Below, piece by piece: positions 56,341 through 64,000 of a DNA stretch of 64,000 nt. Each line of letters begins with the position of its first letter. The first letter of the stretch is position 1. The position numbers and the translations under genes were made by a program. The notes below the pieces were generated by a model. It had not been told where the DNA came from. It worked only from the letters and a program-made list of their open reading frames with translations, and made no database searches. The stretch is from Pseudomonadota bacterium (GTDB taxonomy: Bacteria > Pseudomonadota > Alphaproteobacteria > UBA1280 > RI-95), in NCBI GenBank assembly GCA_016125375.1, contig WGLU01000008.1:124001-188000 (forward strand). Reading direction: 5' to 3'.

Positions 56341-59133
56341 TTACGTTTTTTTCGTATTGATGGTGTTAATTGCGGCTTTCAGTTTATCAACGTCACCAAG
56401 AGAGCGCATGACATTTTCGCCCCGGGTTGAGTCGATCTTAAGCTCTACCTGTTTACCATCAGGTGTGTTGTAGCTGGCTTTGACCGCACCGGTCGACATC
56501 AGTTTGTTAGCGATACGACCAGCCTCTTGCAGACCCTTGCCCAACTCCCTGCCGATGGCCTCGGCCAACTGCAGGTTGGCAGGGTCGGCCTGTACAGTAA
56601 CCATCTGACCGTCCTCGGTTTGACGCTGGTAGGTCTTACCATTACGGTCAGCACCGCCAACGCCCATACCCTTACCTTGCAGGTTGATTTTCTTCTCGGC
56701 ATGGTCCTTTGCCATAGCCGAGGTTTCAAAATCGATATCCTCGGAGCTGTCCAGCTCGATTTTACGCAAGAGCTGGGCACTGCGGTTACGGTCCCTACGA
56801 CCCTGTTGCGAGTCACCTTTAGCGTTGGTGAAGGTATCTGCATACCCTTCCGCAATGGAGCCAACCACGCCCTTGGTTGCAACGTCCTCTACCGTACCGG
56901 CAACGGCACCCAGAGCTTTAACAGCCGCACCACCGGGCAGGAAGGCCGCTGCCATCTTACCGGCGGCCAGCACACTACCAGCCATTTGCAGGGCTTCTTG
57001 AGCGGAAACCTTGGCCAGACTGTCCACTTTGCCAGCGATACCCTGAATCAGGCCAGCAGGGTTGCGCAGACCGAACAGCAACACCAGCGACACTGCGAAG
57101 GCAGATGTATAGGCCATACCCAACAGAATGTCGTGGAAGTTCTGGAGATTGCTTTCCAGCTTGCCCGTATGGCTGTCGATGCCGGATATCACCCGGAACA
57201 TGCCCTTGATAAGGACGAAGGACAGCTCCACCGACTTGAAGTAAATAACCCCGATAATCGGCGTCATCAGAACACCCATCGACCACTGCGGGACAACAAG
57301 ACCAATCATATAGAGGAACGGTGTCGCCACAATCGTCAGGCCCAGGAACCATGTCAGCAAGTTAGGCATAATGGCCGAGTAGGTACCCGCCTGGAAACCA
57401 CCAAACAGCGCGGTAAAGAAGATGACAGCCGGTGCCAAACCTTCACTGATACTACCCGCAGCGTTACGGAAGGACGAGAAGTATCCGTCAGCACGCCCCG
57501 CACGGGCAACAATCGCCTCTGTCTCCGGCATCGCATTCGTCATAGCAGCCGAGAGCATATAGTTATGGATACGCTGCAGGTCCTGCCTCAGTCGGGCAGC
57601 CTCTGCCGCGGAACAACCTGGAATCTCCACAGGCATGCCCCCGGCACCGGCTGCAAGTGCCAGCATAACCGAGTTATCGGCCGCGCACCCGGCTGTGGCC
57701 TGAATCTCTTGCAGCAACACGTCGTAGGCAAGGCGTGCGCGCTCCGGTTGGGTCAAGTCCTCTACGCTCTTTGGCTGTCCTTGCAAGCGTTGCTGAATAA
57801 CATCACCAATGCTGCTGTCAAACCGGCCCTGCGTCAGGATTGCATCCTGGAACGACCCGGAAACTTTTTTCTGGAACTGTGCGCAGTTGACCACCCGGCC
57901 ATCGTCACCCCAATCAGACCCGAGCAGACTGTTAAGCCAGTTGGAGTCATCTTCTATGGTGCCAGCATCCTTCATACGCGCATGACGGAAAGGAATCTCG
58001 ATACGGCGCAGCATTTCGGGCACACCATCGGGCTGGTTCTGGATAGCGACCTTAAGGGCTTCTACGTTCGTGTGCGCCTTAAGCGGATCTTGAATATACT
58101 GGGCAAACTGCCACGAGCTATCTTTGTAGAAAATTGTCTTGGTTATCGGCAGTCGTTCGCAGATTGCGCTCAAGTCGCGCACACTGCCATCCTGCGCCGT
58201 GACAGCTTTACACTCCTGGCTGAGTTTGCTCTGGTCTTTCAATACACCCAGAACAGGCAAGCCGAGCGTTTGAACATAGCGTACACCCGCCTGAGCCTGA
58301 GTCGTCTGTGCAGGGGCGCTAGGCTGGATACGGTTACGCTCCGCCCAGTAAAAATCGTGTGCGTCCAAAATGTCGCCGAGTGTAATCTTGGCGCCTTGCA
58401 ATTGCGCCTGCAGTTCGCGGAACTCAGGTGTCTGCTGCCCGTCTTTCGGGGTCAGCCAGACAGCCGAATTAACCCATTCCGGCGTGCTCAGGGCCGGTAC
58501 TTTGCGGCCACACATCTGCATGAACAAGGCCATGTCGTAGTGCGGGCGATAGTCCAGCACGTTCGTGGACTGGATCATGCGCAGTGCCTGAAACCGTGTA
58601 GACAGGCCATCACGGGCCAGCCCCTCAAAAATCTTTGCAAATTCGGCACGCAGAATGTTGATGAAGTGAATTGACCAGATTTGCGGGCTGAACATCAGAA
58701 TGCCCTTATTGCTGGACGCGCCTGCCTTTTCCGGCGATATCCCATCTGCCGCGAGGTCTTCTTTTGCAGTCTGCAAGGTTACCGGGCACGAAACTGCCCC
58801 CTCTACTGCGCAATATGGGCTGTTCAGCCAGTTGATATTAGATTCCAGAGGCGTAAAAAACAGCGTATCGCTCACATACCCTGTCACTGTAATCAGGAAC
58901 AGGATGCACCACGCGATAATCGCGTCGAGTTCAATTTTATTGAACAGCCAGCTGATGATCATAATGGTGAAGCCAACCAAGCCAGCGGCCAGAACAAGGT
59001 CGCTCAACGTATTACTGCTATCGCTGAACTTCTCAAAAATAATCGTCTGGTGCGCAAAAGCACGCAGGAGCATTGTGGCCTGATCAACCGCGTTGTCGGA
59101 GTTCAGAGACAGGTACGGAAATTCATACGCCAT
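56341..59133 (-). CDS. TraG-like T4SS inner-membrane protein
   Basis: 930 residues. Two membrane helices near the N-terminus (~44-64 and ~69-95) are followed by a large periplasmic domain (~100-555, with several Cys) and then four or five helices at ~560-690 (LAPAVIFFTALFGG, WFLGLTIVATPFLYMIGLVV, FHDILLGMAYTSAFAVSLVLLFG). A cytoplasmic charged tail ends it. This matches the topology of F-plasmid TraG N-terminal domains; DotA/TraY of type IVB systems is the alternative. TraG acts in pilus assembly and mating-pair stabilisation. AAGGAA precedes the ATG, and it begins 54 bases after the TraH-like gene. Confidence 0.7.
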   Translation of the reverse strand: MAYEFPYLSLNSDNAVDQATMLLRAFAHQTIIFEKFSDSSNTLSDLVLAAGLVGFTIMIISWLFNKIELDAIIAWCILFLITVTGYVSDTLFFTPLESNINWLNSPYCAVEGAVSCPVTLQTAKEDLAADGISPEKAGASSNKGILMFSPQIWSIHFINILRAEFAKIFEGLARDGLSTRFQALRMIQSTNVLDYRPHYDMALFMQMCGRKVPALSTPEWVNSAVWLTPKDGQQTPEFRELQAQLQGAKITLGDILDAHDFYWAERNRIQPSAPAQTTQAQAGVRYVQTLGLPVLGVLKDQSKLSQECKAVTAQDGSVRDLSAICERLPITKTIFYKDSSWQFAQYIQDPLKAHTNVEALKVAIQNQPDGVPEMLRRIEIPFRHARMKDAGTIEDDSNWLNSLLGSDWGDDGRVVNCAQFQKKVSGSFQDAILTQGRFDSSIGDVIQQRLQGQPKSVEDLTQPERARLAYDVLLQEIQATAGCAADNSVMLALAAGAGGMPVEIPGCSAAEAARLRQDLQRIHNYMLSAAMTNAMPETEAIVARAGRADGYFSSFRNAAGSISEGLAPAVIFFTALFGGFQAGTYSAIMPNLLTWFLGLTIVATPFLYMIGLVVPQWSMGVLMTPIIGVIYFKSVELSFVLIKGMFRVISGIDSHTGKLESNLQNFHDILLGMAYTSAFAVSLVLLFGLRNPAGLIQGIAGKVDSLAKVSAQEALQMAGSVLAAGKMAAAFLPGGAAVKALGAVAGTVEDVATKGVVGSIAEGYADTFTNAKGDSQQGRRDRNRSAQLLRKIELDSSEDIDFETSAMAKDHAEKKINLQGKGMGVGGADRNGKTYQRQTEDGQMVTVQADPANLQLAEAIGRELGKGLQEAGRIANKLMSTGAVKASYNTPDGKQVELKIDSTRGENVMRSLGDVDKLKAAINTINTKKT

Positions 59134-59187
59134 AGCAGACCGTATTCCTTGGTTTCACTGTTAAACCTATCAAGAGCGCGAAACAAA

Positions 59188-60645
59188 TTAACGTGCGTCG
59201 GGGAATGCAGCAGATGCATCCCGGTCCGCCCGGTCAATTGCTTTGTTCAGTGTAGCTACACGCTCAGAAATATCTTTGTAAGACTGCAACGTCTGCACGA
59301 GGGCATCCCGCATGCTCTTGAAGTTCTCAATCTGCATCAAGGCAAAGTCGCGCATGTCTTTGTTCATGGTGTTGGCACCGTCACCCTCGGCACTGCCTTT
59401 GGTGGCCAGCGTCTCAGCCATTTTGAAAATAATGGCATTCATCACGTTCACGCTGGCGCGGGCAGCAATCGCCTGCGACAGGCTGCGAATCATGCCGTCT
59501 TTTTTCTCGGGCGAGAGCAGGGCAATTTTCACATCCACGTGGGGGTGAATTTCCTGGTCCACAATGCACTTGGCCGTACCCTCGATAATTTTGTTGATGT
59601 TACCGAACGCATCACCAGGGTTGTTGCCTGAGAGCATGGCTGTCACATCCGTCAGCGAACGCCCGCTTTCTTCGTCAATACAGGCGTTACCCAAAAGCTG
59701 TTGCCATGCCAGACTGTCACCGCCGCCGGCTGTTGTGCTGCTGTCACCAGCCGCACCGGCTGTCACAACACCATCGCTAGCTGGTGCAACGGAGGCAGGA
59801 TCTGCATCGTCGGTAGAACCTGTCAGCGCTTCCATCGTCTCGGTCACGCCTTTTTCCTTAATCATATTTTCCGTCTTGGTCACACGGTCACGCAGGCGGT
59901 CACCGGCGGCCTGATCGGCGCGGTCAAACAACTGGGTCGGCCCCACAGCGGCAGCGGCTGTTTTACCCTGATTATCGCCAAGGTCGTAGGCGAAGTTAGG
60001 CATCAGCTTCAGCCAGTCGCAGTTTTCCTTCGAGGAGTCGCACAGGAAGTTGTGCAGCGTACCCGACCAGCGCTGGGTCTGGGATACTTCGGTGATATAA
60101 GACGACAGATTGCTTGGGCTGTCACAATACACCTGATCGTGCTCGGCCAAACACTTCTGGTAACCCTCACTCCGCAGGCGGCGGTTACGGGCGTTGGCCA
60201 TAATTTCGTTTGCGTCACACTTTTCCTGCAAAATACCCGCACGGGCGTGACCCACGGCTTTCAAGCCGTCAAGCACCGCAGACACGGCCGGGGAGGAATA
60301 CACAAGTGTCAGAGCTTCTTTTGCCAAGCTGGTTTTCAGGTAGTTGGAGAACTCGCTACCAATGTCGCCGACGTTGAAGGTATTTTGAATCAGACCACCA
60401 ATATCGACCCCGGAACATCCGAGGATAGAATCCGCTTCGAAGCCAAGGTTAATGTCGACGATATTCGCTTCATCCCCGCCCGACTGAGTGCCGGTATCCT
60501 TACCGATATTGGGTACACCGCCAAGGTTGTAGTAGGTACTGTAGTCTACTACCAGACCCGACTGGTTTGCGTCCAGCGCCTGAACCCCGCCCGGCATGGC
60601 CAGCAGAGCCGTTGCAAACCCCAGTAAAAGTGTTTTGATCTTCAT
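59188..60645 (-). CDS. TraH-like periplasmic T4SS protein
   Basis: 485 residues with a signal peptide (MKIKTLLLGFATALLAMPGGVQA). The block GCSGVDIGGLIQNTFN followed by a helical stretch ending LQEKCDANEI parallels F TraH (GCGGID ... then a Cys-containing helix); the C-terminal ~120 residues are helical. Both ends align with the protein at 27045, making the two paralogues. TraH acts in the periplasm with TraF and TraW during pilus assembly. The start at 60645 is preceded by GGGGAC; the in-frame ATG at 60672 would add nine residues before the signal peptide. First structural gene after the regulator. Confidence 0.68.
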   Translation of the reverse strand: MKIKTLLLGFATALLAMPGGVQALDANQSGLVVDYSTYYNLGGVPNIGKDTGTQSGGDEANIVDINLGFEADSILGCSGVDIGGLIQNTFNVGDIGSEFSNYLKTSLAKEALTLVYSSPAVSAVLDGLKAVGHARAGILQEKCDANEIMANARNRRLRSEGYQKCLAEHDQVYCDSPSNLSSYITEVSQTQRWSGTLHNFLCDSSKENCDWLKLMPNFAYDLGDNQGKTAAAAVGPTQLFDRADQAAGDRLRDRVTKTENMIKEKGVTETMEALTGSTDDADPASVAPASDGVVTAGAAGDSSTTAGGGDSLAWQQLLGNACIDEESGRSLTDVTAMLSGNNPGDAFGNINKIIEGTAKCIVDQEIHPHVDVKIALLSPEKKDGMIRSLSQAIAARASVNVMNAIIFKMAETLATKGSAEGDGANTMNKDMRDFALMQIENFKSMRDALVQTLQSYKDISERVATLNKAIDRADRDASAAFPDAR

Positions 60646-60677
60646 GGTCGTACGTCCCCAAAATACCTGCACGAAAG

Positions 60678-60700
60678 TCTATGCATGTGTTCTTATGCAT
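60678..60700. repeat. Paired TATGCAT boxes upstream of the T4SS structural genes
   Basis: [TC]TATGCAT occurs twice (ATGCAT at 60681-60686 and 60695-60700), 14 bases apart, in the 115-base interval between the regulator gene and the TraH-like gene. They are candidate operator half-sites. Confidence 0.35.
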
Positions 60701-60760
60701 ATGGTATCAAATTATGCGCCAAACAACCCCTGACACCGCTCAAAACCGAAGGTTTTCCGG

Positions 60761-62869
60761 TTATCCGACCTTTTTGGCAACACCCAGCTGGGCACCACGG
60801 TTGTGGATTTCCAGCCGGAGGGCATTCAGGTTTTTCTCCAGCGCATCCAGCAGGCTGACCAGTTCGATCACCTGATTCCGGCGCAGCTCGGTGCGACGTA
60901 CGGCCTGAGCGGCGCTGTCCATGCCTTGCAGGGCACCAGCCATGCGCTCGCTTATCTGGTAGAACTGACGGACCTGTTTAATTTCGTCTTCGATGGCTTT
61001 CGGATTACCGAATTTCATCAATTCAGACGCATCCAGCTCGCGCTTGAGCATATCCGCTTCCGTGCGGGTCTGATTCAGCTGCTCGCGCTGGCTGTTGATG
61101 ACTGCCTCGCGCTGGGCCGCCCAAACCTCGGCATCCTTCAGCGCTTTGGCGTATGTTTCCAGCTGTTTCTCCAACGCCTCAAGCTTGCGGACAATATTAG
61201 GATCGGCAGGACCCGTTGCAGAAGCAACGGCAGGCTTGGCCGATTTACCGCCTAACGATGCCTCCAGTTCCGCAATCTTGTCTTCCGCAGCGGCGGCAAA
61301 GAGCTTGTTGAACTTTGCGCCTTTTGACCATGCCATGCCGTGGCGGCGGATAAAGGCCGCAATCTGCGCCTGGATATCCTCGCTCAGGTCAACACACGCG
61401 CTGGCGTTGGTAATCTGTACGTAGCCGTCTTCAAACAGTGCGCGCAGGACCGGACTAGCTTTGTCCCGAACCTTGCAGTAAACAAGCACGTTCGGCCGGC
61501 TGGTTCCCAGGTGGTCGGCAATCTTTTGCTGGCTGAGACCGAGGCTGCTCAAAGCACGAATTGCGTAGTACATCTCGATCTTGTTGGACTTGTGCAGCCG
61601 CATGTTGAGGACAACACGCATGAGCTTTCGGTCAAAGTCTTGCCCAAACTTGCGTGTGAGGCACAGATATTCTGTTTTCCCTTTGGCTTTGGCGGCACGC
61701 AGGCGGCGCTCGCCGTCAATAACGTAACCTTCTTCAGAAACCACTATCGGGTATAGCGGGCTGTTCTCGTCAAAAGAACGCACAAAGGCCTGAAACCGTT
61801 CTTCGTCCTCAGGTGGGCGGAACTCCAGCTCCAGCAACTTCAGGCTAGAGATAGGGCGCAGCCCGACTTCCAGCAGGGCAAAGCGCTCGTTTTCCTTCTC
61901 CGTGAAAATCTCTTCATAGGCAGGGGGCGCATTGTCCTCTACAAAAGCTTCTTCCGGACCTTCGTCAGCATCATCGGCCACCGTTTTCTTGGCGGCATCC
62001 TTAGCCATCTTTTTGATATCCGGATAGGTGGCCAGGAAGATGTTCGTTATCTCGCTGCGCCGTTCCTCATCGGCATTCTCTACCGATTCTTTCAGCAGAC
62101 GCAGGACGCGCTTTTCGTTGAACTTGAGTTTGCGGAAGTCGTACTCCACTGCCTCAAGGTCACCGTCAATCAGGCGCTGGACGTAAAAGGCATCCATCAG
62201 CTCGTTCATGACCTGGCTGGCGCGGGAGTCGGTCACGCCGAAGTGATACGCGATTTCCTGGAAGTTATAGACACCGCCCACCTTGACGTGCAACAGGGCG
62301 GCCTGTTTCTTCTCGTCCTTTTCGCGGGCAACCAGTTCGGACAGTTTACGGTCAAAAAAGCTGTCGCGCATGATTTTAAAGCGGATGTCTTCCCGCGCAC
62401 TTGCTCGGGCCATCGACACCTCGCGGGAGAGGTGCTCCTGCATGGGGCTTTCGTGGTCAAGGTGTTGCACCAGAAGCGGCGGGTCGGCACGGAAGCGCTC
62501 TTTCTCCTCCGCGCTCATCCCTTCTGTCACAGCCTGGCGTGCTTGGTATTCAGGGTCACGGTTACGCATTTCCATGGCCCGGCTTTCCAAACGGTTGCCA
62601 AAGAAGGTATTGAACTGCACCTCGATAAACTTGCCCTCTTCCTTTTCGTAGATGGGCGTATAGTCGCGCAGACACGTCAACAGAACCTCGTAAGACTCCT
62701 GGAACAGTTCTTCAGGGTCGAGGCGATATTTGCGGGCAATGTTAAAGGTAGCCTGACGGCGGCTTTGCATATAGTTGACAGCATCGTCCCGGGCAGCAAC
62801 AAAGCCGTCATCAGCTTCGCGCAGCTTCTGGAGTTCTTTCGCAGTCGGTTTTTTTTGTTCTGCGGACAC
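60761..62869 (-). CDS. Sigma-70-like / ParB(KorB)-like fusion regulator
   Basis: 702 residues from a GTG start preceded by AGAAGGTG. Residues ~45-105 resemble sigma-70 region 2 (FNIARKYRLDPEELFQESYEVLL ... FNTFFGNRLESRAMEMRNRD). At ~203-225 there is a region-4-like helix-turn-helix (NFQEIAYHFGVTDSRASQVM). Residues ~335-395 are a ParB/Srx domain (LRPISSLKLLELEFRPPEDE, YVIDGERRLRAAKAKG) and ~440-463 its helix-turn-helix (LSQQKIADHLGTSRPNVLVYC). A coiled coil from ~520 ends the protein. The likely role is transcription control of the downstream T4SS genes, perhaps with DNA partition-like spreading. ATGs at 62932 and 62890 lack ribosome sites. Confidence 0.7.
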   Translation of the reverse strand: MSAEQKKPTAKELQKLREADDGFVAARDDAVNYMQSRRQATFNIARKYRLDPEELFQESYEVLLTCLRDYTPIYEKEEGKFIEVQFNTFFGNRLESRAMEMRNRDPEYQARQAVTEGMSAEEKERFRADPPLLVQHLDHESPMQEHLSREVSMARASAREDIRFKIMRDSFFDRKLSELVAREKDEKKQAALLHVKVGGVYNFQEIAYHFGVTDSRASQVMNELMDAFYVQRLIDGDLEAVEYDFRKLKFNEKRVLRLLKESVENADEERRSEITNIFLATYPDIKKMAKDAAKKTVADDADEGPEEAFVEDNAPPAYEEIFTEKENERFALLEVGLRPISSLKLLELEFRPPEDEERFQAFVRSFDENSPLYPIVVSEEGYVIDGERRLRAAKAKGKTEYLCLTRKFGQDFDRKLMRVVLNMRLHKSNKIEMYYAIRALSSLGLSQQKIADHLGTSRPNVLVYCKVRDKASPVLRALFEDGYVQITNASACVDLSEDIQAQIAAFIRRHGMAWSKGAKFNKLFAAAAEDKIAELEASLGGKSAKPAVASATGPADPNIVRKLEALEKQLETYAKALKDAEVWAAQREAVINSQREQLNQTRTEADMLKRELDASELMKFGNPKAIEDEIKQVRQFYQISERMAGALQGMDSAAQAVRRTELRRNQVIELVSLLDALEKNLNALRLEIHNRGAQLGVAKKVG

Positions 62870-62916
62870 GTCGCACCTTCTTGGAAGCATAGTCAGTTTT
62901 CGGGTAAAGCTCAGGG

Positions 62917-62940
62917 CATACCTTAAAACCATACCTTAAA
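62917..62940. repeat. Tandem 11-base direct repeat upstream of the fusion regulator
   Basis: CATACCTTAAA at 62917-62927 and again at 62930-62940 (13-base period), 48-71 bases before the GTG start. The arrangement suits an autoregulatory operator. Confidence 0.45.
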
Positions 62941-62972
62941 TTACTGGAAAAGATAACACAAAAACCGCACAC

Positions 62973-64000
62973 CTAGGCGGCATGACGGGGCAAAACAGCC
63001 TCAATATCCCGCAAATACGGCGATGCCTCGCCAGAATAACTGACAATCAGGGCGTTTTTGGCGCGTGACATGCCAGTAAATAATAATTTACGCTCATTGC
63101 GATCCGGGTTGTCCAGAACCTTCATCGGCATCGGGTAGGATTTGACCGTCACCATGGGCATAAAGACCGTATCGAACTCCATGTTGCGGGATTCCCGAAC
63201 CGGTGCAATCAAAACCATAGCGGTGGGATCCGGTGTTTCGTAGTCACGAATCTGGTCGAGCATCTGGGTTAAGCGGCCCTTCAGGCTTAACAGCTCATCA
63301 AGACCATGCAGCGCATCGGTGCGGTCATCATCGCGAAAGTTTTGGATCATATCGAATGCGGCAGCTTTGAAAGTATCCTTGGGACCGACCTCACCCATCA
63401 TTTTGTAGTAGCCCTGCAAGCGGCGTTGCAACGTGCCAATAGCCCGCATGGTTGTGCTAGGCAGTTCAGCTTCCAACCCTTTGGGCAGCGGTGCACCACG
63501 CCCCAGCCAGGTATCGGCCACCAACCCGTGATAGAACAGCGCATCAATAGCCTGCCGTGACAAACCAAAACCCGCAAAAACGTTCTTGAGGCGGTCATCG
63601 GTACTGCGGTTAATCAGCACCTCCAGCAGGTCAAGCATCAGAATCGCACCCGGTGTTTCCCATACAGAGCGGGCGAAGTTGGTTGCAGGAATATTCTGCG
63701 CGCGCAAATAGCGCTCGACACGGCGCGCCTGCAGGTCGTGGCGAACAATAATGCCAATCCGCCCTTTTGGATTCCTCTTCAGCGCCTGAGAGACGTTCTC
63801 TGCCAGTTGAGAGAGCTCTTGCTCCATCGTCTGCATACCCAGCAAACGAACATCCCCCCCCTCACCACGGGCGGCGGTCGCCTTTTTGGACAGACGTTGT
63901 GTAATTTTGCGGGATACTGCCGCACATGCCTGACCAATCGCTGCGGTTGAACGGAAGTTCTTCTCCAGCACATAACGGGGCAAATCATTGAGTTCTTCAA
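62973..64000 (-). CDS. UvrD/Rep-like DNA helicase, C-terminal part
   Basis: The frame is open to the window edge, so the N-terminal ATPase half lies outside. The visible ~342 residues include motif IV (LEKNFRSTAAIGQ), a motif-V-like segment (APVRESRNMEFDTVFMPMV) and motif VI (ERKLLFTGMSRAKNALIVSYSG) of superfamily 1 3'-5' helicases. The usual H-x-x-K-G-L-E of motif V is altered to R-E-S-R-N-M-E. These enzymes unwind DNA in repair or plasmid replication. It is upstream of and co-oriented with the sigma/ParB regulator, 103 bases away. Confidence 0.8.
   Translation of the reverse strand, partial: EELNDLPRYVLEKNFRSTAAIGQACAAVSRKITQRLSKKATAARGEGGDVRLLGMQTMEQELSQLAENVSQALKRNPKGRIGIIVRHDLQARRVERYLRAQNIPATNFARSVWETPGAILMLDLLEVLINRSTDDRLKNVFAGFGLSRQAIDALFYHGLVADTWLGRGAPLPKGLEAELPSTTMRAIGTLQRRLQGYYKMMGEVGPKDTFKAAAFDMIQNFRDDDRTDALHGLDELLSLKGRLTQMLDQIRDYETPDPTAMVLIAPVRESRNMEFDTVFMPMVTVKSYPMPMKVLDNPDRNERKLLFTGMSRAKNALIVSYSGEASPYLRDIEAVLPRHAA

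Noticed and set aside
56527-58674. 715-codon plus-strand frame opposite the TraG-like gene
   Set aside because: No start signal; the translation is His/Arg/Gln-rich and unlike any protein, while the minus frame has membrane helices and fits the operon.
60742-60757. Terminator after the sigma/ParB gene (AAAACC-GAA-GGTTTT)
   Set aside because: The stem is short and AT-rich and lacks a T run in the minus direction, so I did not call it.

Overview
The window looks like chromosome of a Gram-negative, flagellated alphaproteobacterium. Pointers are a SURF1 cytochrome-oxidase assembly factor, a PmbA/TldE homologue, a lateral-type MotA/MotB stator, thrS next to infC but without rpmI-rplT behind it, an outer-membrane two-partner secretion pair, lipoproteins and RND efflux. 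The genus cannot be fixed from sequence reading alone. A Micavibrionales- or Rhodospirillales-like bacterium would fit, but this is an inference.

Layout. 1-16 kb is mostly housekeeping: the tail of a UbiA-type prenyltransferase, a phosphotransferase/P-loop kinase fusion, pmbA/tldE, a stand-alone class II aminoacyl-tRNA-synthetase-like enzyme, an ABHD10-like hydrolase, two envelope glycosyltransferases (GT4 and GT9), several small unknown proteins, thrS, infC (probably with an AUC start) and motAB. 16-22.5 kb holds a two-partner secretion system: a TpsB transporter and a 1593-residue TpsA exoprotein with six ~101-residue repeats. A tRNA-Arg(CCT) follows. 22.5-43 kb carries a GNAT acetyltransferase, a secreted nuclease, a very Arg/Asp-rich exported protein, a YyaL/DUF255 protein, a large M23-peptidase protein, cysQ-like, mutS, murJ, surf1, a three-gene RND efflux operon that includes a PerM-family permease, DoxX and a degenerate EAL protein.

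43.2-45.9 kb is a two-gene divergent islet that looks phage-derived: a PD-(D/E)XK-type nuclease candidate and an Mre11-like metallophosphoesterase. Between them are a palindromic operator overlapping a TTGACA box and a Shine-Dalgarno that is separated from its ATG by a stable hairpin.

45.9-62.9 kb is the most interesting part. It is a single minus-strand cluster for a type IV secretion system with F-type features (TraH-like, TraG-like, TraB/VirB10-like, a lipoprotein, a TraC/VirB4-like ATPase). No relaxase, coupling protein or pilin is visible. It begins with a regulator that joins sigma-70-like segments to a ParB/KorB-like module and ends with a NusA-like RNA-binding protein and a periplasmic protein. 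A second TraH-like paralogue, enlarged by a Ser/Thr/Gly repeat stalk and a complete M23 peptidoglycan-hydrolase domain, lies 30 kb away at 27.0-30.1 kb and probably belongs to the same machine. The working model is a dedicated envelope-spanning secretion apparatus with its own transcription initiation/partition-like regulator, its own elongation-factor-like protein and a wall-cutting component. The window ends inside a UvrD-like helicase gene.
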